Of a DNA stretch of 64,000 nucleotides, positions 1 through 15,000 are shown in pieces. Under the pieces are notes generated by a model. It ran no database searches. It was not told where the DNA came from and saw nothing but the letters and a program-made list of their open reading frames with translations. The position numbers were made by a program, and so were the translations under genes. The stretch is from an uncultured Sphingomonadales bacterium (GTDB lineage: Bacteria; Pseudomonadota; Alphaproteobacteria; Sphingomonadales; Sphingomonadaceae): the NCBI GenBank assembly GCA_903839675.1, contig CAIMDB010000008.1:1-64000 (forward strand), written 5' to 3'. Positions within the stretch are counted from its first letter, which is position 1, and every line of letters starts with the position of its first letter.

Positions 1-3000
1 GCCAGTCGCCACGTTCTTATCAGCAACAGTGCCCACGCCCGTAAGCGTCAGCGTCTCGCTGCCCACAAGCGTGCCGATCACAAGCTTCGATGCCGCAACA
101 TCGGTCGTCGCATCATAAACGCGCGTGCCGGTCAGGCTCACCACATAAGGCGTGATCGATCCTGCATAAGTCAGATTCAGGCTATAGTTTCCGGCATCCG
201 CGCCCGACAATGACAAGCCTGTAAAGGCGATGGAGTTTGCTGTGAGAACGTCTTTACTGTTGAACGTGCCCGCCGCTGCACCTGTGATGGACACATCGTC
301 CAGAAGGTAAGGCTTCGAGTCCGTAACTGACCCAGACCCTGCCGCAACCGTGCTGAGAAGAACAGGAACGGCATTGCTATCAATGATGGCTGCAACGTCG
401 CCATCATAGGCCTTTGTCAGGGCATCGTTCAGCCCTGTGAGATTCACTGTTTTGGTGGTGATGCGGCCGATCGCCCCTGTGACCGGGGTCGCGGAAAGCT
501 GATAACCGAACACTGAGATTGCGTCTTGCGCGGTGGAATCCACAGCTGTGAACGTCACGCCCGAGGCGGTGACCACCTTGGTCGACAACACAGCATTGTT
601 GGAGTCGCGCAGGACATCCTTCGTATCAAACGTAAAGCTCGCTGCACTTACGCTCACAACATCGCTGCCATTTGCGCCGGTCACGACATAGTTGACCTGA
701 TCGTTGCCGGTTAGCGTGACGGTCCGTGTGCCATCATAGACCTTGCTGACAGTCCCCGTAATCGCGACAGAAACAGTCGGCGCCAGAGTGTAAAGCACCC
801 CATTCTCATTGCTCGCGCCCAGAACAGTCGTGGTGCCATATATCGCATTGAACTGCTTGAAGCCCGGTGTGAGGCCACCCAGCGTGTCATTCGCCGGATC
901 CTGCGACCAGATGCGCCAGACGCCGCCGGTGCCAAGGTTAAGGGCAGATGCGCCGACCGAATTGATAAAGAGACCGGCGGTCGCCAACGTCACATTATTG
1001 CCGCTCGAAATCGCGTTTACGAGCTTGAGATTGCCAGCCTTTGTTTCAATGGTCACATTGCCACCGGCCGTGGTGGTCACCCCGGTTGAGACGTCACCAA
1101 CTTCCAGAGCGCGGCCGTTTGTCAGGCTGAAATCACCTGCGACATTGGCGGTGAGGACCTTAACGGTGTTCGAATTGGTAAACGTTACATCGTCTGCTGC
1201 GGCGACTACCAGTTTGTCCGCAACAATCGCGCCGCCGGTGGCCTGCGTCATGCCGCCGCTCGTGGTCGTGAGCCGAACTGTTGTGCCCTGCACCGTTCCA
1301 AGTGACAAAGCCTGCGTGTTCTTGAGGGTCACCTCCATGCCAAAGGCATTGGCAGAGATCGTCCCGCCCAAGGCATTGTCAAAGCCAAGGTCAAGGGCGC
1401 CCTTACCGGCGACAGAAGATCCCGCATTGGCGTCGCTCTGCTGCACTGTGATGACGAGATTGTTGTTCAGTGAGATCGCAGCGTCTGTCTTGACCCCCGT
1501 TTCCACAGCCGAACCGAGATCCGTATAGGCCCCCGCTGTCATGATGCTGACCACGCCACGGACATCATTAACTTCAGAAAGCTGAACAGCAGACCCGGCA
1601 TTGGTGCCTGCCGAAACAATCGTCTTGCCGCCGGCCTGAGAAATGACCGTGATTTCGTTAACTGTTCCGCCGGTCGTCAAATCAACCGAGGCGCAACCGG
1701 TCAGGCAGGAGTTGTTGTTGTTGGCGTCGAATGTGGCGAAGTTGGAGGTACCCACAAGCTTTCCGCCGCTGACGGACAGCGTGATGACACCGTTCAAGCT
1801 AATCGTGTTGACCTGCGCGGTGCCCGCTCCAAAGCCAAACACGTTCAGCGGAGAATCGCCCTGAACAAACGTTCCGCCGCCGGTCAGGTTGAAGTTGCCG
1901 CCAACCTGAAGATAGGCGTCCTCAAGATTGGCGTTTACATCTGCAGCCTGTGTCGCATTACCAACCGACTGCAGATCGTAGTTGCCCGCAACGAGTGTGT
2001 TGCCGAGCGTTGTACCAAGCGCACCCGTCCCGGTGTTATTGAACGCAACGTCGCGCAGCGTATTTGGCTGTGCATTGATGTTCAAATTGCCGCCGAGACG
2101 GATGACGGCGTTCGCGTCCTGCGACAACAAGCCACCGACGACGAACGAGGCGTCTGACGTGTTTGAGGCGCCTGTGGCCTTCAGGCCCGAAATGCTCACG
2201 GCACCGTCAAACGGATTGACGATTGTGCCGATGGTGACGCCTGCACTGCTGTAGTTCGTGAAGCGGTAGTCGGCATTGTTGCTCAACGCCGCAGCAATAG
2301 TGGCAACGACGTTGTCCGGGTGGATCAGGTCGACAAGACCGGAAGAAGTGATGGCGAGCTTGCTCGCTTTGATCGCAAAACCGCTGCCAGTGACGATAGA
2401 GTTGTTTGAGTTGGTCCGAACGCCCTGGCCCACGCCGGCGGCTTCAATCCAAATGGTCCCCAGCGGATTCAAAGCACCCATGGCTGCATCAATTGTCAGG
2501 CCGCCAGACGACTTGAGCAAGAGGCTCTTCGCCGCGCCTGCCCCGTCACTGTTGACCGCAGCCAGATCAATCGTGCCGCTGGATCCGCTGGTGATGATCG
2601 CAACGTCACCCGTCAGTATGGCGGCACCCGCAAGGGCAATATTTCCACTTGCTGTGATATCGCCAGCCAGGCTGTTTGTGCCGCTGCCGGACTGCGTAAA
2701 GGCGCCGGTCGTTACAATATCGCCATTTGCTGATGTTGTTAAGACACCTGAATTTGCAATTGCGATTGCGCCAGATTTGAAGGCCGAACCGATGGAGACG
2801 CCTCTCGCCGAGACCAGAGCCACAGCGCCCAAAGCACCTGTTGTGCTCGACCCCGAATAAGTGGCCCCGCCAACAGCACCGGCAAAGCTGACATCGCCTA
2901 TACCTGCTGTAATCGACAAGGTCGCAGGTGTTGCCGCCTGTGCTTCAGCTGAATTCACAGTTGCGCCAAAGCTGACGTTGCCGTTGCTCGTGGTCAACGC

Positions 3001-6000
3001 CGTGTTTGCACCCAAGGTGAAAGCATTGCCAAAATTCTGCGCGCCCGTGGTTGAAACAGAACCGCCATTGAGCAACGTCGTGCCACTGCCGTTAACCGTC
3101 AGTGAAGCCAACGCACTGCCCGCACCAACGGCGCTGCCAAATGTCGCTGTGCCCGAGGCCGTAACGGTCAACGCGCGCGCCGTCGTGTCGCTATTAACGG
3201 CCTGGTTAAACGATACGTTCGTCGCCGTCAGAATAGCGTCGTTGGTCAGGACAACTGCATCATTATACGTCTGCGCACCCGTGGTATCGACATCGCCGCC
3301 GATGAAAACGGTGCTGTTGGTGTTCGTTGACAGCGATGCGGCCTTAACCGCAGCGCCGAATGTCATCAGGCCCGTGCTGGCAAGGTGAACCGCTCCCAAG
3401 CGTGTCGTTGCACCAACGGTGCTGGTGAAGGTCACATCCCCTGAACCAACCGACACGTCGAGCGCGAAGCCACCATTGACCGCACCGCCGAAGGTGACCG
3501 CAGAATTGGTGGTTGTGAGCGTCGTCGCCTGGAGCAGCGTGGCCGCACCGAAGGACTGAGTGCCCGACGTCTGGATGGAAGCTAGGTTAATCGTCGTCGC
3601 ACCATTGGTGACGGCAAGCGACGTCAAACCTTGGATTGATTCAGAGGCAGCACCCGTGCCCAAGACAGCATTGCCATCAATGGTGAAATTGGCATTCCCA
3701 CTGCCGCTGATCGAACCGATCGATACCGTCGAAGCCAGCAAGGTCGCATTGCCGCCAACCGAGATGGTGTCATAGCTTTGAGCAGCCGTTGTGCTGACGC
3801 TTCCATTGGCGAGGTTCAGCGTGCCGCCGCCATTTACGGTGAAGCTGGTCAACTGGGTTGCACCGCCAACAGCGCCACTGACAGTCGTGATACCTGAATT
3901 CGTAACGGTAAGCGCGAAGGCTCCATCAACCGCGCCACCCAAGGTCACGCCTGTGCCATTGAGCGTGGCGTTGCCTGTGAGCGTAATCGCGCCGGTGAAC
4001 GACTGCGAAGAACTTGTATTTATCGACGCGGTCGCGAGGGTGGTTGCGCCGGTGACGCTGAAGGTGCTGAGACCGGTGAACGTATCACCTGCATCCCCAG
4101 TCCCAAGCTCAGCTGCGCCGCTGATCGTCAGCGCATGGCCACCACCCGTAACCGCATCGAGGAAGCTGACTGTCGAGCCCGTAACGACCATGTCGTTCTT
4201 GAGCGTCACCGCGTCATTATAGGTCTGTGCACCGCCCGTTGTCGTGACATTACCGAACAGCTCAACCGTGCCGCCTGCGTTGGTCGTTACCGACGCCGCG
4301 TTTACGCTATTTCCAAATTTGGTCAGACCAGTGCTGTTCACCGTCACAGCAGCCAATGCCTCGGTGAAGCCCAAAGCCTTGGAGAATGTAACCCCGCCTG
4401 AACCGGCATCAACAGTCAAGTTTCGCGCCGCGCTGCTCGTTGCAGTGTCGATCACTTCATCAAAGACGACGGCGCCGCCGTCCGTCGTTAGAACCGTATT
4501 TGCCCCCAGAGTGACCGCATTGCCAAAGTTCTGCGCGCCCGCGGTTTTGACCGAACCGCCACTGAGCAATGTCGTGCCTGAGCCGTTCACCGTCAGCGAT
4601 GCCAAGGCGGAACCGGTGCCAGCGCCGACTGTGCCGCCAAAGGTCGTCGTGCCGCTGCCGGTTACGGTCAAGGCGCTTGCCGAGCTGCCGCTCTTCACCG
4701 TGTCGTTCAGCGTGATGTTGGTTCCGACAAGGGTTGTATTGCCCGTCAGCGTGACCGCCGAGCTGAACGTGATGTCACCCGTTGCTGTTATGATGTTACC
4801 CGTTGGAGTTACGTCGTTCGCAAGGGAGTTGGCACCGGCACCCGACTGGGTGAATGTGCCGGCTGTGTTAATCGCGCCGTAGGCAATGAACCGGCCAGTA
4901 TTGGCAATGCTCACATTTCCACCCGTGGTGAGGGTGGCCGAAATTCCACTGATGAGACCAGTGCCCGTAAAATCAAACGCGCCGCCAAGCGTGACGGCCT
5001 GCAAAAAGACCGTTGTCCCTGTGCCCAGGTTCTGCGTGAAACTGGCTGCATTGAGCGTTTCTGAAAAGCCGACGTCACCAGCTGAAACCAGCGTGACCGC
5101 GCCAAGCGCACTGCCCGTACCGGCGCCAACAGCCTGCGAAAATGCAACAGTGCCAGTGCCCGCCGTAATCGAGAGATTCCGGGCGGAGGCGCTCGTGTCT
5201 GAGCCCAGCGTCGAACTGAATGTCACGTCACTATTGGTCGTTGCAAGGGCAACATGATTGGCTAAGGTAACGGCTGTACCGAACGCGATGGAACCGATGG
5301 CGGTTATGTCGTTCGCCAGGCTGTTTGCACCCGTGCCAGACTGGGTAAAGGCACCATCCGTATCAATTGCACCGCCGGCGGTGAACAGACCGGCATTGTT
5401 GATGATGACATTGTCACCCGCGGTAACAGCCGCATTGACGGTCAGCTTGGTGCCCGTAAAATTAAGCACGCCGCCCAGAGTGGTCGTGCCGCCAAAGATC
5501 GTCTCGCCTGTGCCTGCGTTCTGCGTGAAGCTTGCGGCATCAAGGGTGTCGGAGAAGGTCACATTGCCTGCCGAAACCAGCGTCACAGCGCCCAGCGCGC
5601 CAGATGCACCGACCACATCATCGAACAATACATTGCCCGCACCCGCCGCAATCGAGAGATTCCGGGCGGAGGAGTTCGTGTCTGAGCCCAGCTCTGCGTC
5701 AAAGGTGATCGCGCTGTCCGTGGTGGTCAGCGTTGTTGCTGTGCCGAGCGTCACATTGCCACGGAACCGCTGCGGGCCTGTCGAGGTCAGCGTTGCGGTT
5801 TCGATGACTGTCGTGCCCCTGACGTCAAGCGAAGCCAAGCCCGTGATGGTATCAGTCGTGCCACTTGAACTGCCCAGAATGGTGTCGCCAACGATATCCA
5901 AAGCGAACGTGTTCGCACCCGAACCGCCCAGAACGGAGTTGAGGAAGGACACCACGCTGCCGGTCAGCGTGGTCGCTGCACCGAGTTCAACTGCATCGGA

Positions 6001-9000
6001 ATATGTCTGTGCACCAGTTGTCTTGACGATCCCGCTATTGAGGAACGTCTTGCCGCCTCCATCAACGGTAAGGGCGCCAAGTACGCCTGTGTTGCCAATC
6101 GCATTGCCGAAAATTGTGTCGCCAGAGCCCGTAACAGTCAGGTCATAGGCCGTTGAGCCACTTGCGCTGTCAATCGTGTCATTCAGGGTGATCGCCGTCC
6201 CGGTCAGGGTCGTGTTGCTCGTGAGCGTTACATTGCCATCATAAGTCTGCGTGCCGTCGGTTGTGATGGCGCCGCCCAGCGAGATGCCGTTTGTCGCCTC
6301 AATCGCAAGGTTCAAGAGATGGTGATCGGCCCCAAAAGCGCCCGCGAGGGAGAAGTCTGTTGCGTCAATAGCCAAAGACCTAGCGGTCGTCGCGTCGCTG
6401 TCCACATCGCCCTGAATTGCGATATTGGTGCCGCTAAGCGTCACATTCGATGTCAAGACAACATCGCTATTGTAGGCTTGCGCGGCTGAGGTCGTCACGT
6501 TGCCGCCGAGATTAACGATCCCCGTGCCCTGTGTTGTCAACGAAACCGCATCAATCGTCGACTTGAAGGTCTTTGTGCCGTCAGCATCAAAGCTGACATT
6601 GCCGACCGCGCTTGATGATGTGCCAATTGCACCTTCGATTAGGACGTTTCCAGCACCAGCATCGACGGTGACGTCGTAAGCCCCGTTCCAAGTCCCAGCG
6701 ACCGTGAACCCGACGGCCGACAGGGCTGCGTCTGCGTTGAAGTCAACATTGCCGCCATAGCTCTGCGCGCCCGTCGTCGTGATGGACTGAACATGGAACG
6801 CCGCGTCACCTGACACCGAAAGTGACGCCAGAGAGAGAGCATCGTTGCGCGATCCGGCAGCGTCACCAAATTCAGCATCACCAGTGATTTGCAGCGCGAA
6901 CGCACCCGAGAGGGTGTTGTACAGATTGATTGAAGATCCGGTGAGCGTCGAAGCCACACCGAGTTCCACAGCATCGATATATGTTTGCGCACCGGCGGTC
7001 TTTACGATCCCGCCATTGAGCAGCACCTTGCCGCCGCCATCAACTTTTAGGATCCCCAGCACGCGCGTATTACCAATCGCGGCGCCAAATGTTGTGTCGC
7101 CAGAACCGGTAACAGTCAGGTCATAATCAGTTGATCCGCTTGCGCTGTCAATCGTGTCGTTCAGCGTAATCGCCGTTCCGGTCAGGGTCGTATCACCGGT
7201 GAGCGTGACATTGCCGACATAGGTCTGCGTGCCATCGGTGGTGATGGCGCCGCTTAGTGAGATGCCGTTTGTCGCATCAATGGCGAGGTTCAGGAGATGA
7301 CGGCTCGCCCCAAAAGCGCCCGAGAGAGAGAAGTCACCAGTGGCGACAACGGTCAAAGACCTAGCCGTCGTCGCGTCGCTGTCCACATCGCCCTGGATAT
7401 CGACATCAACACCGCGGAGGGTGACATCCGACGTCAGGACAACATCGCTGTTGTAGGTCTGCGCGGCCGACGTCGTTACGTTGCCGCCGAGATTGACGAT
7501 CCCTGTGCCTTGTGTCGTCAAAGACACGGCTTGGATGGTCGATTCAAAAGTCTTTGCGCCCGTGGCATTAAAGACAAGGTTGCCGACACGAGCCGCGCCG
7601 CCAGAGCCGCCAATAGCGCCCTGAACCAGAATGTCGCCGGAGCCAGCATTCACGGTAACGTCTTGTGATCCGCTCCAAGTGCCGGTGACTGTGAAGTCAG
7701 AATTCGTCGCCGTCAGCGTCGAGCCATCGGTGAAATTGACATTACCGTCAAACAACTGGGCACCGGACGTCGTGATCGTCGAGACGTTCAGCGTCGTGTT
7801 TCCATCCACGGAAAGCGCGCCAAGCGACATGTTCTCAGAACCATAGCCGGTTGCATCACCAAGCACGGCGTCACCAACGATATCCAAGGCGAACGTGTTC
7901 GCACCCGAACCGCCCAGAACGGAGTTCAGGAAGGACACGACGCTGCCAGTCAGCGTCGTCGCTGCGCGGAGATCAACTGCGTTTGAATAGGTTTGCGTGC
8001 CATCAGTTGTGACAGCGCCGCCATTGATGCGCGTCGAGCCACCGCCATTGACCAGCAGGCTGGTCAGGGCGTTTGCGCCGCCCACCACGCCGCCGAAGGT
8101 CGTCGTCGCCGTATCCGTGATCGTCAGGGCCTTGGCGCCATCCAATGTGCTGACAAACTTGATCCCGGCACCCGTCAGAACAGTTGCCCGACCCAGGGTG
8201 GCCGCACCTGTATAGGTCTGCGCACCACTTGACGTCACCGACGCAACGTCAAGCACAGTTGTACCAGACACTTCGAGGGTGGTCAGTCCGCTGATTGTAT
8301 CGCTGCCGCCTGCCGCGCCCAGCTGCGCGTTACCTGTGATGGTGAGCGCATGGGTTTCACCCACAACCTTACCAACGGTCACGGTGGTGCCCGTCAATGT
8401 GATGTCCGACTTCAGCTGAAGTTCACTATCGGCATAGCTTTGTGTGCCGCCGGTCGTGGTGACATTACCGAACAGTTCAATCGTCCCGGCAGCGTCACTG
8501 GCAACAGAGGTTGCCGTCACCGCGCCGCTAAGCCGCGTGATCCCGAACCCATTGAGCGTAAGTGCACCCAGCTTATTGATGCCGCCCAGCGCGCCTGAAA
8601 GCAGAATGTCCTTGCCCGCTGAAAGTGTAAGATTCCGGGCGGTGGTTGTGCTGCTGTTGATCGTGTCAGCGAAGCTGATTGTGCTGTTCGCACCTGTCGC
8701 TGTCGCTACGACGGCGCCGGTCAATTCAACAGCCGTTGCGAACGCGATATCGCTGGTCGTTGCGATGTCACCGCTCAGCTTATTCGTCCCCGCACCGCTT
8801 TGCGTGAACTTGGTGCTGTCAATGTCACCGGCTGCCGCCGTCGTGAACGCGGCTGCATTGGCGATGATTACTTCGCCCGTCGTCGTGAGGCCCGCATTGA
8901 GCGTCAGCGCACCACCCGTGAACTTGAAGTAACCATCAAGGGCCGCAACACCATCAAGCTTGGTAAGGCCGGTTCCAGCCTTCTGCTCATAGTTACCGCT

Positions 9001-12000
9001 CGACAGAGAATCGGCGAACGTTACGTCATCTGCCGAGTTAACGACGATGTCAGCGAGACCGACAGATTGGGTTCCAACCGCACCCGTGAAGGTCACATCG
9101 CCAGCGCCGGCTGTGATCTCAAGATCAAAGGCCGTCGTGTCTGACTGCAACGTTGCGCCAAAGCTAATGTCATTGCCCGAAGAGTTGAGCAACGTGTTCT
9201 CACCAAGCGTCGCTGCATCTGTATAGGTCTGCGCGCCCGATGTCTTGATAACAGCACCGTCGAGGCGCGTCGTGCCGCCGCCGTCGACGGTCAATGCTCC
9301 CAAAACCACGGAGGACCCAAGCGCTGCGTTAAACGTCTTGGCACCTGTGCCTGTGACAGTCAGCGCGCGCGGCGTCGAGACATCATCACTGTCAACCGTG
9401 CTGTTAATGGTGTTGTTGGAACCAGTCAGAACAATATCATGTCCAAGGACCAGGATATCGTCATAAATCTGTGCGCCAGACGTCGTAATGGAAGCGCCAT
9501 TCAGTTTCGCCGTCCCACCACCATTAACGGTCAGTGAAGACAAAAGTTCCGTCGCGCCGATACTTCCGCCAAACGTCGTCGTGCGAGAAGCGGAAACCGT
9601 CAATGACTTGGCGGCCTGCGAGGAAACACTATTTGCCGTCAGGTTCAGCGCAATGTCACGGCCCGAGAGCGTCACATTCCCCGCGAGGGTAACGTCGTCA
9701 TTGAATGTCTGGTCGCCGGTTGTGTCAACGTTGCCGGTCAACTTCGTTGTCCCGCCGACATTTGTCGTCAACGAGGTTGCCCGAACCGTGCTGCCAAACA
9801 ACGTAACGCCGGAACTGCCGATACTGACGTCACCTAGGCGGTTAGTCGCACCAACCGCGCCCGTGAAAGTAACGTCGCCGCTGCCGGCCGCGATCGTCAG
9901 GGCGTTCATTTCCATGTAGAACGAGGCCAACGCTGCGTTAAAAGTTATCGCGCTATTCGTCGTTGTCAGCGTCGTCGCCGTACTAAGGGTCACATTGCCA
10001 CGGTAACGCTGCGTGCCTGTTGACGTCAGCGTTGCGGTTTCGATGACGGTCGTGCCCGTGACATCCAACGAAGTGAGACCTGTGACGGCATCATTCGTGC
10101 CGCTCGGGTTGCCGAGTATGGCATTGCCGACAATGTTCAGCGTCTTGCTGCTGCCGCTGACAGACCCATAGGCCTTAACCGTTGCAGCAGTCAGGGTCAG
10201 ATCTGCACCGAGCGTCAGAACATCATTGTACAGTTGGTCACCAGTTGTCTCAACATTGGCAAAAATCTGGGTGGAACCGGCGGCATCCGTGGTTATTGAC
10301 GAGGCCTTCGCCGTGGTCGAAAACTTAGTTGTGCCCGCACTATTAACGGTAATGCTGCCCAGGCTCTTCGTATCGCCAACCTTATCGGTGAAGGTGACGT
10401 TGCCGCTGCCAGAACTAAGTGTGATCGCGCGTGCTTGGACGCCATCGCCATCAACGGTCGACAGGAAGGTGATAGATCCACCCGATGACGCGAAGGACAC
10501 GCCCCCGGTCAGCGTGACTTTCTGCGACAACGAGATGTTCGCGTTGCTGGTCGAAATGTTGCCGGCAAGCTTATTTTCGCCAGACCCGTTCTGACTGAAG
10601 GCGCCACTGGCGCTGATATCCGCACCGGCGGCCGTGGTGAAAATACCGGTATTCGCGATCGTCACCGAGCTTCCTGCGGTCAACGTCGCAGAGAGCGTCA
10701 AATCCTTACCGGTGAAGCTGAAGCCATTGCCCAGGGTCATCGCACCGGCAATGGTGGTCAGATTTGCCCCGGATTGTTGCGTGAAGCTCCCAGCAGCAAA
10801 AGTCGACGAGACAGTGACCGTGTTGGCAGAGGCAATGTTTACGGCACCAAGAACAGACGTAGCGCCAACAGCGCCGGCAATACTGATATTGCCTGTCCCA
10901 GCGGTCATTGCGAGGTTGTAGGCAGAGACTGAGGCATCCACGGTGCCCAAGAAGACGATATTGCCGCCGCTTGTGGCACCCGTTGTCAGGGTCCGATCAC
11001 CACCTAGGACGACAGCGCCGTCAAACGTCATCGTGCCGCCGCTGGTCGCCGCATTCGTTGTGTTGGCTGTTGTCGAAATATTCCCGAGCAGATTGATCGT
11101 GCCCGCGGTCAAGGTGATCGCGCCACCCGTTGCATCGCGGCCATTGGCCGTCAGCGCCCCAGCGCCGATGCTTCCGGCCGAAGATGTCAGTGTGATCACA
11201 CCTGCAGAAGCCGAAGCCGCTGCGCTATCACCGCTGGAAATCACCGCGCCGGTCGTAATGTCGCCCGTCGCAACGACCGAAATCGTCCCACCGTTTGCAT
11301 AAGCAATGCTGCTGCCAACAGTGATGTCCCCGGCCGTCGAGATCACTAAGCCTGATGAGTTGAGGCTCGCAATTTTTGACGAGGTCACGCCAGACGTAAA
11401 GTTACCGCCACGCGTGGTGATTGCTTCTGACACGGTAATGGCCGCGCCCGCAGACCCAAGAATAACGTCGCCACCTTGGGTCGTGATGCCATTCCAGGTG
11501 AGGCCAGATGCCGTGCCGCCACCAACGGCAAAGACGTTGCTACTGCTATAAGTGAACGACTGGCCGATGCCGGAAATACGGGCGACCACCTTGTCTGCGG
11601 TATTGCCGGTGTCCAGCAGCGCAGAGGCGTTGAGGGCGTCGACGATCAACTGGCCTGAGCTGATTTCGTTCGAACCATTAGCCTGCGAAGCGGCCCCTGA
11701 TGTCACGAGAAGCTTCACAGCGCCATCAGCGCCGTTGTTGCCGGTGCCCGATTTCAAGCCACCACGTGCGGTCAGAGTGCCTGCAACTGACAGCGACGCG
11801 CCGCTAGACGTCAAAGTAATGGCGCCAGCTGTTCCGCCGTTTGAATCGCCGGTATCGGCGTCCTTCCCGGACGTATTGATGACACCCACGGTCAAGTTAC
11901 CGTTCGCACCGGTACCTGTGGATGTAAGCGAGACGGCACCGCCGGATACACCGGCGACCGAACTTCTCGTGTCGATCGTCGTGCTGCTCGAGTCAATGGA

Positions 12001-15000
12001 AGGCGCGCGGATCGTGACTGCGGCACCACCCGACATGATACCCACGGGGTTCACCGACCCAATGGTCAGCGCAGTTAACGACGAGAATGTAACTGATCCG
12101 GTCGCCTCTGAGGCAAAGACCGACACCACGTTAACTGGGTTTGACGACACATCTGCCTGGTTCAGCACGAAACTACCCGAACCCTGAAGGCCGAGCTTAT
12201 CCGACATGATGGCCCCGGTCTGGGTTACAGCCCCGCCCGATGAGAGTACCACGGATGCGCCTGTTGAAATGCCCGCGACAGCAAAGCCGTTTGCATCAGT
12301 GTAGCGGACCGTACCGCCAGCGCCTGTTGTCGTATTTTCTCCAACCGACGACCCTGCCCGCGCTGTATCCGCTGCATTGCGGATAGAAACGTTCAGCGTT
12401 GCGATATTGTTGTCAGCGGCCGTCAAAAGCACGCCAGCGCCGGAGTTGTTGAGCGTCTTAACGGTCAACAGATTGGCTTCAACTTGACCCGTACCAAGTG
12501 ATCCGGATGCGGCAGTTGAGATCACGCCGCCTGCTGTCAGTGTGACAGATCCGGCAGATTGGATGCGCGAAATAGCAACAGCATCGGTATCATAATAGCT
12601 GATCGCGCCGGAACCGGCGGCCGTATCCGCCGCATTACGGGTAATAAGGCTAATGGCGCCCGCATTGTTTGCGAGGTTTGCAAGCGTGATGATACCCGTT
12701 CCGGCAGAGGCGTTGTCACGCGCAGTGACACTCAGTTCCGTCGCGGCAATGCGCGCGCCGTCATACTGCTGGATCAAGCCAACGCCCGTGACGTTCAACC
12801 GGCCATTGCTGGAGATGTTGGACAGACGGATTGTCCCGCCCGCCGTGATGGAAATAACACCTGTATCCGCCTGATAATAATAAAACGGCCCCATGGTCAG
12901 GCCACCGGTTTGGACCGCATTTACGCTTATGTTCCCGGTCGATGCCGTGCGCAGGTACAGGATGTCCGTCGAAGAGCCTGTGGAATGCGTGACGGTGTCA
13001 CCGCTGACAGAGATATTCCCCGATGTAGAAAGGATGCTCTTCGCCAGGTTCACTTCGCGGTCCGCGGAAATGATCACATTCCCAGACCCCGTCTGGATGG
13101 TATTGTTGACCTGCGTATCACCTGTGGTCGTCGATCCGAAATTCGCAATCAGCGTGATGTTGCCGGTGGTTGAAGTGAGGTTACCCGGCGTCGACAAGTC
13201 ACCATTCTTCGACTGAAGATAGATATTGCCCGAAGTCGTCGAAAGATTCTCCGGTGTCAGCACAAGATTTGTGCCAGCCACAGCAGAGAGGGATGTCGTC
13301 AAAGCCAACTGGCCGGTCAGCGAATTCAGGCTGAGTTGGTTCGCATCGGCGATATTCGCAAATGCGCCGGTCGACGTCAGCGTGACCTGCCCGGTAAAGT
13401 CGTTCAGGGCACTGACAAGATCAATTGATCCTGTCGCGGCATTGATCGTTGATGTTGTCGAGAGGATGGAAGAGCCCGTCGTCTGGCTGATCCCGACGCC
13501 CTTCAACGTCAGGTTGAACCCGGCCACATTTATGGTTTGTGCGCCGATGCTCAGCGCGCCGTCAGTTGTTTCGATCGAAGACGCAGCACCTGCCCGAACG
13601 GTCCCAACAACGGCAAGGCCAGCCGTGCCGGTTCCACCAATATCCTTCAGCGAAAGCGCGCCCGTGCTGGTTATCGCTCCAAGGTTATCGATCTTGACGT
13701 TGTTAGCGGTAAGCACGCCGACATTGCCGAAAAGCGTTGCCGCTTCGATGATGCCTGTCGAAGCCGTCTGGCTCACCGTTCCCGAAAGCGGGTTGGCCGC
13801 AGTCCCAAGAACCACACCACCACTGCGAGCGACCAAGATGTTGAGCGTTGTATTTGCTGCGGCGAGAACCTGGATGGCAGATGCTGTCGCATTGGTCGTC
13901 GTTAGAGTGCCGCTAAGGGTGATGCTAAAGCTGTCCGCCCCGCCGCCGCCATGGACAGTGATCGTCCCGCTGCCGGCGTTGATCGTGCTCGCCGTGGACT
14001 GCGTTACCGTGCTGCCCCCGACGTAGATGTCGCCGCTGGCAGTCAGCGAATTTGAACCGATGGCAAGGACCCCGGAGGCGTCACTCACCGTCTTTACGGT
14101 TGTGATGCGCAACCCACCTGCACTCGTCACAGCCGCGCCCAGCGTCAGGCCTGCCGTCGAATCCGCAATGTCGAGGTCATATTGAGTGGCGGCGACATCG
14201 CCGACCTTGATGATGCCGAGATTGTCAAACTTGTTGCCGCTATTGGCAAGGACAACAGATCCGCCAATGCCATTCGTCGCCGTACCCAAAGTCAGAGTCT
14301 TGGCAAGAATAGTCGTCGAATTCGCTTGGGATATATTGCCCGAAATCTGGCCGACCGTGGCCGTGTCATCGCCGATGATCAGCGTCCCGTTTGTGGCGAT
14401 AATGCTCGGCAGAACGAGATTGCTGGTCCCGCGAATGGTGATGGCCGCCGTTGTGTTGTTCAGCGTCCGCAAAGTCCCGTTCAGCGTGATACTGCCGGAC
14501 TCAGTCCCATCATGGCCGGTAAGGACAACAGCACCACCTGCACCACCATCGCCTGCGACCGCGCCACTGATCGATCCGTTGGCGTTGATCGTCCCCAAGC
14601 TCTGGTTGATACCACGGCCGGTAAGGGTGATGTTGCCCCCACCATTGGCAAGATATTCACCAGCCTTGATATTGAACGACTGAAGGTCGAGCAGACCGCC
14701 CGCCGTCCGGATCGTGATGCTACCGTTTGACGTGCTGACGTCACCAGCGATACGCAAACCGCCGCCGGTGTTGTTGAGGATGAAGTCGCTATCGCCGTTT
14801 TCGCCCTTCACATAGAAGGGTCCGATGCCCGCAACAGCATTGTTACCGTTCAGTGTGACTGTACCCTGTGACGATGGCGCGGCAAAAACAGGCGTCCCAC
14901 CATTGGAGTTGATGCCCACAAGGTTGCCGGTGCTCGTGATGACGCCAGTGGTCTGCGTCACCTTGTCATTGGAATAGAACTGCACGCCACCCGAACCGGC

